A stretch of DNA of 64,000 nucleotides from contig NZ_JANLGY010000009.1 in the NCBI RefSeq assembly GCF_024653915.1, positions 62,001 to 126,000 on the forward strand, written 5' to 3'. Source of the DNA: Sulfuricaulis sp. GTDB lineage: Bacteria; Pseudomonadota; Gammaproteobacteria; Acidiferrobacterales; Sulfurifustaceae. The first letter of the stretch is position 1. Every line of letters starts with the position of its first letter. A model generated the notes under the pieces. That model made no database searches. It was not told the origin of the DNA and worked only from the letters and a program-made list of their open reading frames with translations. Of this stretch, positions 1-6,616 are shown in pieces. A program made the position numbers and the translations under genes.

Positions 1-1
1 T

Positions 2-1492
2 TTTACCCGTGCCGCACTGCCGCTGACGCCGAAGAAACGCCAGCTGGCGGAGTTTATCCGCCAGTTGCACATGGAAATGGCCTACGGCTACAAGGGCTGC
101 CTTCAGGATCTGGAAAAGCAGCGGTTGCGCTGGGGCAAGAAATCCTTGCGTGCGCAGGCGCTGGTGCGCTCCCTGCATTACCTCGGCGAGATGTTGCTGC
201 ATTCCTATCAGGTGTACATGCCGTATCCGCCGGAGGTGTGGCGCGAGATACATGCCATCTATCAGTATGCCGCCGAACACGATTTGACGCAGGAGGTGCT
301 CGACTCGCCCGCGCCCACGACTGCCAAGACCACGATCAGCCACGAATACATTCACATCCTGCTCCTGGGTTTGAGCAATCCTTATCAGTTGCCGCAGGGT
401 GAATGCCGGCAGGTGCAACGTTTCCTGCATCAGTGGAGCGCCAAGGCGGAGCTGAGAGACGCTCTCAAGTCCGCACCATCGGCTGGATATTTCCTCATCG
501 ATCCCGCGACCGATTCACCGCCGGTACCGTTTCCTCAAGGCGAGGCATTCCAGCCGGGTCAGGGGGTGCGACTGCTGGATGCCGTGGAACTGCTGCGCTC
601 CATTCAGTTTTTCATCCAGCGCCTGCAACAGGGCGACAGCGCCCGCGCGCTGTCGCTGGGTATTGATTGCCTGGATTCCGTCTGCCTCGACATGTTGCAA
701 CGCATGATGCGCTCTTGGGGCCAGTTGCCCAAGCGGCAGTTCTCGCGTATTCAGCGCAGTGGCCCGGCCTTCGTGTGTGCCGGTATCCAGGCGCTGCATT
801 TTTTTGCCAGCGGCCAAAAACCATTCGCTCCACCGGTAAGTGTTGCCAAACACGAAGCCACTGACGACCGCGTGATTCTCCCGTCGCATATCGAGGAAGA
901 CATCACACGCGAGGTGCGCGCGGACGAGGAGGATTTCATCGCGCTCGACGAACCGGTGGCGGTGGGGCCGATGCCGCAGACGGAACCGCGCGAGAGCACC
1001 GTTTCTTCCGGCGAAGGATTTCGTGTCGATCGCTGGCAGATCAAGGATGCCGCGCCCAAGGGGCTGCAATTGGTGCGCTTTGGCAGTTCACACACCTATG
1101 TACGTGTCGGCGATGCCGTGGGTATCCAGCAGATGGACGAGATCGGCCGTTGGAGCGCCGGCGTGGTGCGCTGGATGAAAAGCCCCGAGGCCGGCAGCTT
1201 GGAAATGGGCATTGAATTGCTGGCCTCCGGCGTCAAGCCGGTGGCGGTCGCCCTGGTGCGCGGCACTGGCACAGGCGATTATCAGCCCGCGCTGCTTCTG
1301 CCAGCCATCGAAGCCCTGCGCCGCCCGGCCACGCTGCTGTTGCCGCGCGGTGTTTACGCTCCCGGCAGCAATCTTTTGCTGGCGGAAGAAACGGAAGCAA
1401 TCCGCACCGTGCGCCTGTTGCAGCGGCTTGAGTATACGAACGTCTTCGAGCTGCTGGTGTTTGCCGACGTTGTCCCCGATCAACGGGGATGA
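2..1492 (+). CDS. C-terminal part of a protein with a PilZ-like tail (5' end outside window)
   Basis: The reading frame is open from base 2, so the start lies upstream of the window; 496 residues are visible. The first two thirds look helical and charged and I do not recognise them. The last ~150 residues contain a beta-rich segment (around GRWSAGVVRWMKSPEAG, then EMGIELL) that resembles PilZ-type c-di-GMP binding domains, but I cannot see a clear RxxxR plus D/NxSxxG pair, so nucleotide binding is not supported. It ends about 100 bp before the attI-like site of the cassette array and runs in the same direction as the cassettes. Function unknown; a cytoplasmic c-di-GMP-related adaptor is a guess. 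Confidence 0.6.
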   Translation, partial: FTRAALPLTPKKRQLAEFIRQLHMEMAYGYKGCLQDLEKQRLRWGKKSLRAQALVRSLHYLGEMLLHSYQVYMPYPPEVWREIHAIYQYAAEHDLTQEVLDSPAPTTAKTTISHEYIHILLLGLSNPYQLPQGECRQVQRFLHQWSAKAELRDALKSAPSAGYFLIDPATDSPPVPFPQGEAFQPGQGVRLLDAVELLRSIQFFIQRLQQGDSARALSLGIDCLDSVCLDMLQRMMRSWGQLPKRQFSRIQRSGPAFVCAGIQALHFFASGQKPFAPPVSVAKHEATDDRVILPSHIEEDITREVRADEEDFIALDEPVAVGPMPQTEPRESTVSSGEGFRVDRWQIKDAAPKGLQLVRFGSSHTYVRVGDAVGIQQMDEIGRWSAGVVRWMKSPEAGSLEMGIELLASGVKPVAVALVRGTGTGDYQPALLLPAIEALRRPATLLLPRGVYAPGSNLLLAEETEAIRTVRLLQRLEYTNVFELLVFADVVPDQRG

Positions 1493-1596
1493 AGCCGCCA
1501 AAGCTTGCAGGGTTTGTCGGTTTGGTTATTGACCCATGTAATGATGAAATGTGACCTAAGTAACTGTTGAAAAACCATTTATGACTGACCGGACCG

Positions 1597-1659
1597 CCAG
1601 GTTAGACGTCACGGGGCCAGGTTATACGTCAGAATGTGACGTCTAAATTACGTTAGAAC
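1597..1659 (+). other. attI-like integron recombination site
   Basis: Three directly repeated GTTA motifs stand at 1601 (GTTAGAC), 1621 (GTTATAC) and 1652 (GTTAGAA), with GTCTAAATTAC at 1641. Spacings of 20, 20 and 11 bases closely match the DR1-DR2-L-R layout of known attI sites. The first cassette begins at 1653, and its own attC R'' box GTTCTAAC (2705-2712) is the exact reverse complement of GTTAGAAC (1652-1659), which shows that this is a real recombination junction. A perfect 11-bp inverted repeat (TTAGACGTCAC 1602-1612, GTGACGTCTAA 1636-1646) and a 15-bp direct repeat with one mismatch (1597-1611, 1617-1631) overlap it. No integrase gene is adjacent. Whether it is attI or the 3' part of an attC is inference. 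Confidence 0.55.
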
Positions 1660-1682
1660 TACTCGCAACATAGGGCTGCGAT

Positions 1683-2696
1683 ATGTCAGCAGAAATACAG
1701 TTTCACATAGGCGTTGGCATCAAGGCGCCGATCTCCGAGGGGTCGTATGAAGTCGGCCACGCCAGAATCGATGTGCATTACCCGAAGGTGATAAATCTGG
1801 GCCTTGGGTCAATGCCGCTACCTCATGGGCTAAGCACCGTCTTTGTTGTTACTTGGTCTGACGCCCATGGCGACGATTCAAAATACTTAAAAGCAAAAAC
1901 ACATCACCGCCATCTCGTCATTCATAAAGCCCTGGACTCCATAAATGAGTTGCTGCAAGCATATAAACTTGTGCGCATGGGGCACATCGATGGCTGCGGC
2001 GTAAGAACAATTGGAAAATATGACACATTGTTTTACTTTTCCACAATAGATGGGCAGTCCAGCGGCGACTTGAATGTGGGTTGGAAAGCTGGTCTTGGCA
2101 ATATCTCACCAGAGTCACCTCACGATCCGTTCGGAACCACGGGCCTGGCGAAGCCCCACATAGGTACATCCACACTTCCAGTGGCTAGGCGTTTTTTACG
2201 ATGCTATGAGCTTTTAGAGCACGGCTTCTACTCGGAAGCTTTCATCATCGCCTTTTCCGCCATGGATGACTTGATTCAGGAAATGCTACATCAACAATTA
2301 GCCTTGCGGGGAATGAGCAAGAAATCAGAGCGAGACTCCTTGCTAAGAGGCATTAAAGAAAGCAGGCTAAAGCTATATCTTGGGCCGGTTCTGAAAATTG
2401 CATGCGGCAACTCAATTAAAGAGCTTTGGGAAAGCTCAGAAAAAGCACTTCAGTGGATAAATGGTATTAGAAATGAGATCGCTCATGGAGGGCTCAAAGC
2501 CAACCATGATACGGCTGCAGTCGGCATTTATGCCTGCATAAAGATTCTTCAAACCCTGCACGAAGCGAAGTTGATCAACGTTGAATTTCCGGTGGAGTTT
2601 TTTAGGCATGCAAAAATCACGGCAAGTTGGACGAGCGACCCGCCAAACTGGGTTCCTCAGGGAGCCGTTGCCGAGAGCATGGACTATGCTCCATAA
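1683..2696 (+). CDS. cassette 1 protein with HEPN-like RNxxxH motif
   Basis: A 337-residue protein, first gene of the cassette array, starting 30 bp after the recombination junction. The N-terminal ~170 residues look beta-rich and are not recognised. The C-terminal half is helical and carries R263-N-E-I-A-H268, the RNxxxH arrangement typical of HEPN ribonuclease and Apea-like HEPN domains, in a context (SSEKALQWINGIRNEIAHGG) expected for a HEPN helix. HEPN proteins often act in phage defence or toxin-antitoxin systems; an RNase or abortive-infection role here is inference. There is no partner antitoxin or nucleotidyltransferase in the same cassette. Base composition is more AT-rich than the flanking core genes, as usual for captured cassettes. 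Confidence 0.6.
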   Translation: MSAEIQFHIGVGIKAPISEGSYEVGHARIDVHYPKVINLGLGSMPLPHGLSTVFVVTWSDAHGDDSKYLKAKTHHRHLVIHKALDSINELLQAYKLVRMGHIDGCGVRTIGKYDTLFYFSTIDGQSSGDLNVGWKAGLGNISPESPHDPFGTTGLAKPHIGTSTLPVARRFLRCYELLEHGFYSEAFIIAFSAMDDLIQEMLHQQLALRGMSKKSERDSLLRGIKESRLKLYLGPVLKIACGNSIKELWESSEKALQWINGIRNEIAHGGLKANHDTAAVGIYACIKILQTLHEAKLINVEFPVEFFRHAKITASWTSDPPNWVPQGAVAESMDYAP

Positions 2697-2704
2697 GTCC
2701 CACA

Positions 2705-2730
2705 GTTCTAACTGGCGGTTCAACGCGGAC
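2705..2730 (+). repeat. attC site of cassette 1, left half (split by IS)
   Basis: R'' box GTTCTAAC (2705-2712) followed by an L''-type segment GGTTCAACGCGGAC (2717-2730). The right half resumes at 3983 after the insertion sequence. Removing the IS and one copy of the GAC duplication restores a standard attC with a CAAAAGC/GCTTTTG hairpin in the variable loop. Confidence 0.8.
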
Positions 2731-2787
2731 TGAACCTACCCCGAAAAAATAGACACCTCCCTTAAGGCAGTTACCCGGAGGTGTTGA

Positions 2788-3144
2788 ATGAGAAGGAAAG
2801 AGAAGCACACGTTCTACAATTACCAGTTCAAGCACACGGCGGTGAAGATCACCGACCACCCCCATATCCAGTCGATCGATGTCGCCGAGGCGTTGGGGAT
2901 CCACCCCATCATGCTGTATCGCTGGAGACAGGAGATGCGCGAAGGCAAGATCAAGGATAACGAACAAGAGGCCCGCTCCCGGTCGGAACTGCTGGACGCC
3001 AAGGCCAGAATCCGGACGTTAGAGCGTCAGCTCAAGGCGCTTCGCGAGGAGAACGTTATATTGAAGCAAGCCGAGAGGTTCTTTCCCGAAAAAAAGTCTC
3101 GGCGTTCCGGTTCATCGCCGAACACGAAGGGCGGTGCCCGGTAG
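2788..3144 (+). CDS. IS3-family transposase OrfA
   Basis: 118 residues with an N-terminal helix-turn-helix (about residues 10-55: KHTAVKITDH, then DVAEALGIHPIMLYRWRQEM) and a C-terminal leucine-zipper-like coiled coil (RIRTLERQLKALREENVIL). It binds the IS ends. A canonical slippery heptamer A AAA AAG at 3090-3096 lies in frame; a -1 shift there re-reads from 3096 and continues straight into OrfB, giving a 388-residue OrfAB transposase. Without the shift, OrfA continues about 15 codons to its stop. Confidence 0.9.
   Translation: MRRKEKHTFYNYQFKHTAVKITDHPHIQSIDVAEALGIHPIMLYRWRQEMREGKIKDNEQEARSRSELLDAKARIRTLERQLKALREENVILKQAERFFPEKKSRRSGSSPNTKGGAR
3090..3096 (+). promoter_or_regulatory. -1 programmed frameshift site of the IS3 element
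   Basis: A AAA AAG in the OrfA frame (codons AAA 3091-3093, AAG 3094-3096). A -1 slip puts ribosomes in the OrfB frame, where the reading is open from 3096 through the OrfB start with the conserved IS3 junction (CRKLGVSRSGYYAW). This is the standard IS3 mechanism; the site is seen directly, its use is inferred. Confidence 0.85.
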
Positions 3145-3167
3145 CGGCCCTGTGCCGGAAGCTCGGC

Positions 3168-3953
3168 GTGTCGCGCAGCGGCTACTACGCCTGGCGGGAC
3201 CGGGAAGCGAGCCGGCGCCAACTCGATGATCAAAGGCTCCTGCCGGTGATGCAAGCCATCCTCAAGGCGAGCCGCGAGACCTACGGCTATCCCCGTGTGC
3301 ACGCGGCCTTGAAGGCCCGGAACATCGTCTGCGGGAGAAACCGGGTGGCCCGGCTCATGCGGGAAAATGGCCTGAAAGCGCGGATGGCCCGGCGCTTCAA
3401 GTACCACCGCCATCGCGACTGGCTGTTCGCGAAAACCCCGAACCTCCTGCTGGATCGGCCCCACGCCACCGCGCCGAACCAAGTCTGGGTCGGGGATGTG
3501 AGCTACATCCGGGTACGTAAGAAATGGTCGTATATCGCGATCGTCATGGATCACTACACCCGCAAAATCCTGGGCTGGAGCTTCTCGCAGAGCCACGATG
3601 CCGCGCTGACCCGCGAGGCCTTGCTCATGGCGGCCCAGACGAGCCCGCCCCACCAACACACCATCTTCCACTCGGACCAGGGCTCGGAGTATGCCAGCAA
3701 GGAGTACCGCGCCGTCCTGGAATCGACCGGGTTGCGCATCAGCATGAGCCGTAAGGGCCACTGCTGGGACAACGCCCACATGGAATCCTTCTTCGGGACC
3801 CTCAAGACCGAGATGGTGTACTTCCAGAAATTCCAGCAGCTGGAGGAAGCCGTGGCCTACATCGCCGAGTACATCCGCTTCTACAATTGCGAACGGCTGC
3901 ATTCCAGTTTAGGGTATTGCACGCCCAACCAGTGCGAGGCTAATGCAGCATGA
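3168..3953 (+). CDS. IS3-family transposase OrfB (DDE integrase core)
   Basis: 261 residues when read from its own ATG, though it is normally made as part of the OrfAB fusion. HTH_21-type region (ETYGYPRVHAALK) is followed by an rve integrase core: D in VGDVSYI, D in FHSDQGSEY, and E in HMESFFGTLK, with 35 residues between the second D and the E (DD35E). The C-terminus YNCERLHSSLGYCTPNQ is the usual IS3 ending. All catalytic residues are present, so the element looks competent. It cuts and joins the IS ends. Confidence 0.93.
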   Translation: MSRSGYYAWRDREASRRQLDDQRLLPVMQAILKASRETYGYPRVHAALKARNIVCGRNRVARLMRENGLKARMARRFKYHRHRDWLFAKTPNLLLDRPHATAPNQVWVGDVSYIRVRKKWSYIAIVMDHYTRKILGWSFSQSHDAALTREALLMAAQTSPPHQHTIFHSDQGSEYASKEYRAVLESTGLRISMSRKGHCWDNAHMESFFGTLKTEMVYFQKFQQLEEAVAYIAEYIRFYNCERLHSSLGYCTPNQCEANAA

Positions 3954-3982
3954 CGGGTGTCTACGGAATCGGGGTAAGGTCA

Positions 3983-4030
3983 GACATCAAAAGCTCCGCT
4001 TTTGACGCCGGTTAACCTATACGTTAGGGG
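3983..4030 (+). repeat. attC site of cassette 1, right half
   Basis: After the GAC duplication come a short hairpin (CAAAAGC TCC GCTTTTG), an L'-type segment GACGCCGGTTAACC and the R' box CGTTAGGG; the cross-over G^TT is at 4023/4024. It pairs with 2705-2730, leaving the unpaired extra base typical of attC bottom-strand folding. Confidence 0.8.
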
Positions 4031-4036
4031 TTTCAC

Positions 4037-4300
4037 ATGAAAGGTTATGCCGCATTATTGAACCCAGAGTCACACCCAGCCATTCTCGAATTGATAGCTG
4101 ATTATATTCATCATCGCGGTTCTCTTTCTTTTGTTTTTTGCGATTCAGTTGAGCATGTGGGGCCTTATGTTGAACTCGCGCTAGTTCGGAAAGATCACGG
4201 GCCGTGGAAAGTTTTGATTCCTTTTTCATCTGTCCTCGCTATCTGTGACGCATCCGAAACACAAGACGGGCTTGGTTTCTTGCGTAATGAAGCATGTTAA
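4037..4300 (+). CDS. cassette 2 hypothetical protein
   Basis: 87 residues, starting 14 bp after the R' box, with AGGGG overlapping the box as a likely ribosome binding site. I recognise no domain; it begins MKGYAALLNPESHPAILELI and contains no transmembrane segment or signal peptide. The gene fills nearly the whole cassette (4024-4364), as is normal for one-gene integron cassettes. Cytoplasmic location and function are unknown. Confidence 0.6.
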   Translation: MKGYAALLNPESHPAILELIADYIHHRGSLSFVFCDSVEHVGPYVELALVRKDHGPWKVLIPFSSVLAICDASETQDGLGFLRNEAC

Positions 4301-4307
4301 TAAAAAC

Positions 4308-4370
4308 CACTAACCCGGCGCTCAAGGCGACTCGCCGCTGCGCGGCTCGCGCCTTAGCTCGGCGTTGGGC
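4308..4370 (+). repeat. attC site of cassette 2
   Basis: R'' box CACTAAC (4308-4314) matches the reverse complement of the cassette's own first bases (GTTAGGG) at 6 of 7 positions. Inner arms AAGGCG/CGCCTT surround a GC-rich hairpin, and the R' box is GTTGGGC (4364-4370). The site is 63 bp, a normal attC length. Confidence 0.85.
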
Positions 4371-4395
4371 ATCTCATATGAACAGGAACCCACAA

Positions 4396-4797
4396 ATGCA
4401 TATCAAAATCCTACATATTCTCGTGCCTGCACTTGCTCTGTTGTTTGCTGCCGTGCCTGCCTTCGCACAGCAGTCACTTCAAAACCGCCTGTTTCAACGT
4501 GCGATTGAGGCAACAAAGTGTGAAGAAATTCCCAACAATGGGCGCTACTGCACATACAAATTTGGGAAGGTGCTTCAAGTAGGCATTAAGGATGTCGGCG
4601 GCTCAGATACGGTAGTCGGCTTTCACAACTCCAATATCAATAACGAGTTGTACGCTGTGCTGTACTTTGGCTGCGTATCTATTGTTCCCGGTCACGCTCA
4701 CCCAAAAAACTACGACCGAGATTACGGAGTGTTTATTTCCCCTAAAACTGGGACTATTTACCGTACATCTTCTGAGTGCCAGGCTTCGTTGAAGTGA
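4396..4797 (+). CDS. cassette 3 exported hypothetical protein
   Basis: 133 residues from the ATG at 4396, preferred because AGGA lies about 10 bp upstream; an earlier ATG at 4378 adds six residues. A Sec signal peptide is clear (HILVPALALLFAAVPAFA, cleaved before QQSLQ). The mature ~110 residues contain four cysteines (in EATKCEEI, GRYCTY, YFGCVS, SSECQA), which suggests two periplasmic disulfides. No known family is recognised. It fills cassette 3 (4365-4873). An inhibitor or surface protein is possible, but nothing in the sequence decides this. Confidence 0.6.
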   Translation: MHIKILHILVPALALLFAAVPAFAQQSLQNRLFQRAIEATKCEEIPNNGRYCTYKFGKVLQVGIKDVGGSDTVVGFHNSNINNELYAVLYFGCVSIVPGHAHPKNYDRDYGVFISPKTGTIYRTSSECQASLK

Positions 4798-4798
4798 T

Positions 4799-4879
4799 GC
4801 CCAACCCATCCATCAACACGGACTGGCTTACAGCGGGCTTCGCCCGCCTCCAGCCAGCCGGTTATGTCACACGTTGGGC
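4799..4879 (+). repeat. attC site of cassette 3
   Basis: R'' GCCCAAC (4799-4805) and R' GTTGGGC (4873-4879) are perfect complements and fit RYYYAAC/GTTRRRY exactly. Between them lie L''/L' arms and a CGGGC TTC GCCCG hairpin. It is 81 bp and begins one base after the stop codon of the cassette 3 gene. Confidence 0.9.
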
Positions 4880-4896
4880 TACTTGAGAGAATCACA

Positions 4897-5613
4897 ATGA
4901 ATCGACTGCGAAGTATCGTAAAATCAGTATTGAAATCAGTCTTGCCTCTTCGAATCCACCGGTTACTGCGCGCCAGGCACCGTGATTTCGTTTTCTGGCG
5001 GGCCATGAAGCGTTTCCTGAAACATCCCGAAGCTTGCATACATCCAGGTGGTTCCGTAATCAATGATTTGATATACGGTTGGGGAAACGAGGATTGGAGT
5101 GCTCGAGATGAATATCTCGTATGTTGTTTGGAACATGCACTGACTGTAAATGCCCCAATACTGGAATGTGGCTCTGGGTTGTCTACGATCCTGGTTGGGG
5201 CTGTCGCGAAAAGGCGTGGCTATAGCCATTGGGCTTTTGAGCACACACCGGAGTGGGCCCACAAGGTGCAACGATGCCTCAATAAATACAAGATCGATTC
5301 CGTCGTCCTCCATGCAAAGCCGCTTAAGGATTTTGGTAGTTTTTTCTGGTACGACCCGCCTTTGAAATCGATGCCCGATAGTTTTGCCTTGGTCATTTGC
5401 GATGGTCCTCCCGGCAGCACTAAAGGAGGAAGATATGGTCTTGTACCCATCATGAAGGAAAGACTAAAGCAGGGTTGCGTCATTTTGCTCGACGATGCTG
5501 GTCGCAAAGAAGAGCAGGAAATCGCAAGGCGTTGGGAGACTGAGCTTGGCAGCCCCTTTGAAGTTCTTGGTCGCGTCAAGCCCTACATCAAAATGACGAT
5601 GGTTGGTAAGTGA
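4897..5613 (+). CDS. cassette 4 putative class I SAM-dependent methyltransferase
   Basis: 238 residues from the ATG at 4897; an ATG at 4864 lies inside the attC site and is rejected. Around residue 95 ILECGSGLSTI resembles motif I of class I methyltransferases, followed by FEHTPEW (acidic motif II position), LVICDGPPG (motif IV) and VILLDDAGR. The N-terminus is basic. The target is unknown; similar folds modify small molecules or glycans. It is the last gene in the array, and its attC is cut short, after which core chromosome (suhB) follows. Confidence 0.6.
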   Translation: MNRLRSIVKSVLKSVLPLRIHRLLRARHRDFVFWRAMKRFLKHPEACIHPGGSVINDLIYGWGNEDWSARDEYLVCCLEHALTVNAPILECGSGLSTILVGAVAKRRGYSHWAFEHTPEWAHKVQRCLNKYKIDSVVLHAKPLKDFGSFFWYDPPLKSMPDSFALVICDGPPGSTKGGRYGLVPIMKERLKQGCVILLDDAGRKEEQEIARRWETELGSPFEVLGRVKPYIKMTMVGK

Positions 5614-5620
5614 TACTAAA

Positions 5621-5649
5621 ACCCAACCTAACTTGGCGCTGCACTGGAC
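5621..5649 (+). repeat. truncated attC of cassette 4 (array end)
   Basis: ACCCAAC (5621-5627) matches the expected R'' of a cassette that begins TTGGGC at 6 of 7 positions, and a plausible L'' (GGCGCTGCACTGGAC) follows. No L' or R' arm is seen before suhB, so the right boundary appears to have been lost by deletion. Confidence 0.55.
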
Positions 5650-5679
5650 AGGGATTCCACTAGCACTCCATCCACGTTT

Positions 5680-6477
5680 CTAACGCCGCAGCTCTTCCGT
5701 TAGATGCGGCTGTATAAGGCGCAGCATTTCAGCGTGGATTTTCGGGTTACCCGCGAGGATGTTGCCGCTTTCCAGATAACCCTGATTACCGGCAAGATCG
5801 GTGACCAGTCCGCCAGCTTCCAGAACAATTAAGGCACCGGCGGCCATGTCCCAGGAATTCAGACCAATCTCCCAGAAACCTTCGTAGCGCCCGCAGGCGA
5901 CATAGGCCAGATCGAGTGCGGCCGAGCCGGGGCGGCGGATGCCGCTGGTGCTCAGCATGAATTCCTTCAGTGTCCCTACCCACGCATCCATATGTTGATG
6001 TGAGCGAAAAGGAAAGCCTGCACCTAGCAGGGCGTATTCAAGTTCAGTGACGCGGCTCACGCGTATACGACGGTCGTTCAGTTGGGCACCGTTGCCACGT
6101 GAGGCGGTAAAGAGTTCATTGCGCGAGGGATCGAACACTACTGCCTGGTCCAGCCGATCTTTATGTTTGAGCGCGATCGAAACAGCGAAGTGGGGCAGGC
6201 CGTGCAGAAAGTTGGTGGTGCCATCGAGCGGATCGATGATCCATACAAAATCATCGCCAGACTGAGCGCCGGTCTCTTCACCGAGAAAACCGTGGTGCGG
6301 ATAGGCGGCGCGCAGGACCCGGATTATTTCATTTTCCGCCATCCGGTCTACTTCGCTGACGTAATCCTTGAGCCCCTTGGTCTCGACTGTCAGGCGTTCC
6401 AGCCGGTCGGCATGGCGCATGATGATATTGCCGGCGTTACGCGCGGCCTTGACCGCCATGTTCAGCATGGGATGCAT
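5680..6477 (-). CDS. suhB: inositol-1-monophosphatase family protein SuhB
   Basis: 265 residues from the ATG at 6477, the length of the E. coli protein; upstream in-frame codons are non-homologous. It is an FIG-fold phosphatase with metal-binding motifs GEETGAQ (about 65), WIIDPLDGTTNF (about 85) and NSWDMAAGALIV (about 210). It hydrolyses inositol monophosphate, and in gammaproteobacteria also joins the NusA/rRNA antitermination complex. It is divergent from trmJ with 139 bp between start codons. Family and conserved neighbour identity are secure. Confidence 0.95.
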   Translation of the reverse strand: MHPMLNMAVKAARNAGNIIMRHADRLERLTVETKGLKDYVSEVDRMAENEIIRVLRAAYPHHGFLGEETGAQSGDDFVWIIDPLDGTTNFLHGLPHFAVSIALKHKDRLDQAVVFDPSRNELFTASRGNGAQLNDRRIRVSRVTELEYALLGAGFPFRSHQHMDAWVGTLKEFMLSTSGIRRPGSAALDLAYVACGRYEGFWEIGLNSWDMAAGALIVLEAGGLVTDLAGNQGYLESGNILAGNPKIHAEMLRLIQPHLTEELRR

Positions 6478-6616
6478 AAGAATTACCGGATAATGTAAGA
6501 GAACGAAGATGCGCTGATGTGGGGCGGCATTGTAATCGGCTAGGCAGGGCGTTGAAAGCAGAAACGCAGCGCCCAAGCCTGTAGAATGCTCGCCGGTCAT
6601 CCTCACAGGCCGGTTC

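Larger units (their letters stand above)
2728..3985 (+). mobile_element. IS3-family insertion sequence with GAC target duplication
   Basis: The element proper spans 2731-3982 (1252 bp). Imperfect 28-bp terminal inverted repeats lie at 2731-2758 and 3955-3982; 20 of 28 positions match. A 3-bp direct repeat GAC (2728-2730 and 3983-3985) flanks it, as expected for IS3-family target duplication. It holds two overlapping-frame genes joined by a frameshift window. It sits exactly inside the attC site of cassette 1, between the L'' segment and the variable loop. Intact ends, an intact DDE protein and a clean duplication suggest a fairly recent and possibly active insertion. Confidence 0.9.

Noticed and set aside
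3027-3902. Long open frame antisense to the IS3 transposase
   Set aside because: Codon-bias shadow of a GC-rich gene; no domain and the sense strand holds an intact DDE transposase.
5641-5660. TGGA-CAGGGAT-TCCA hairpin similar to the AGGGAT hairpins near the tRNAs
   Set aside because: The stem is only four pairs and lies in a truncated attC; chance resemblance cannot be excluded.
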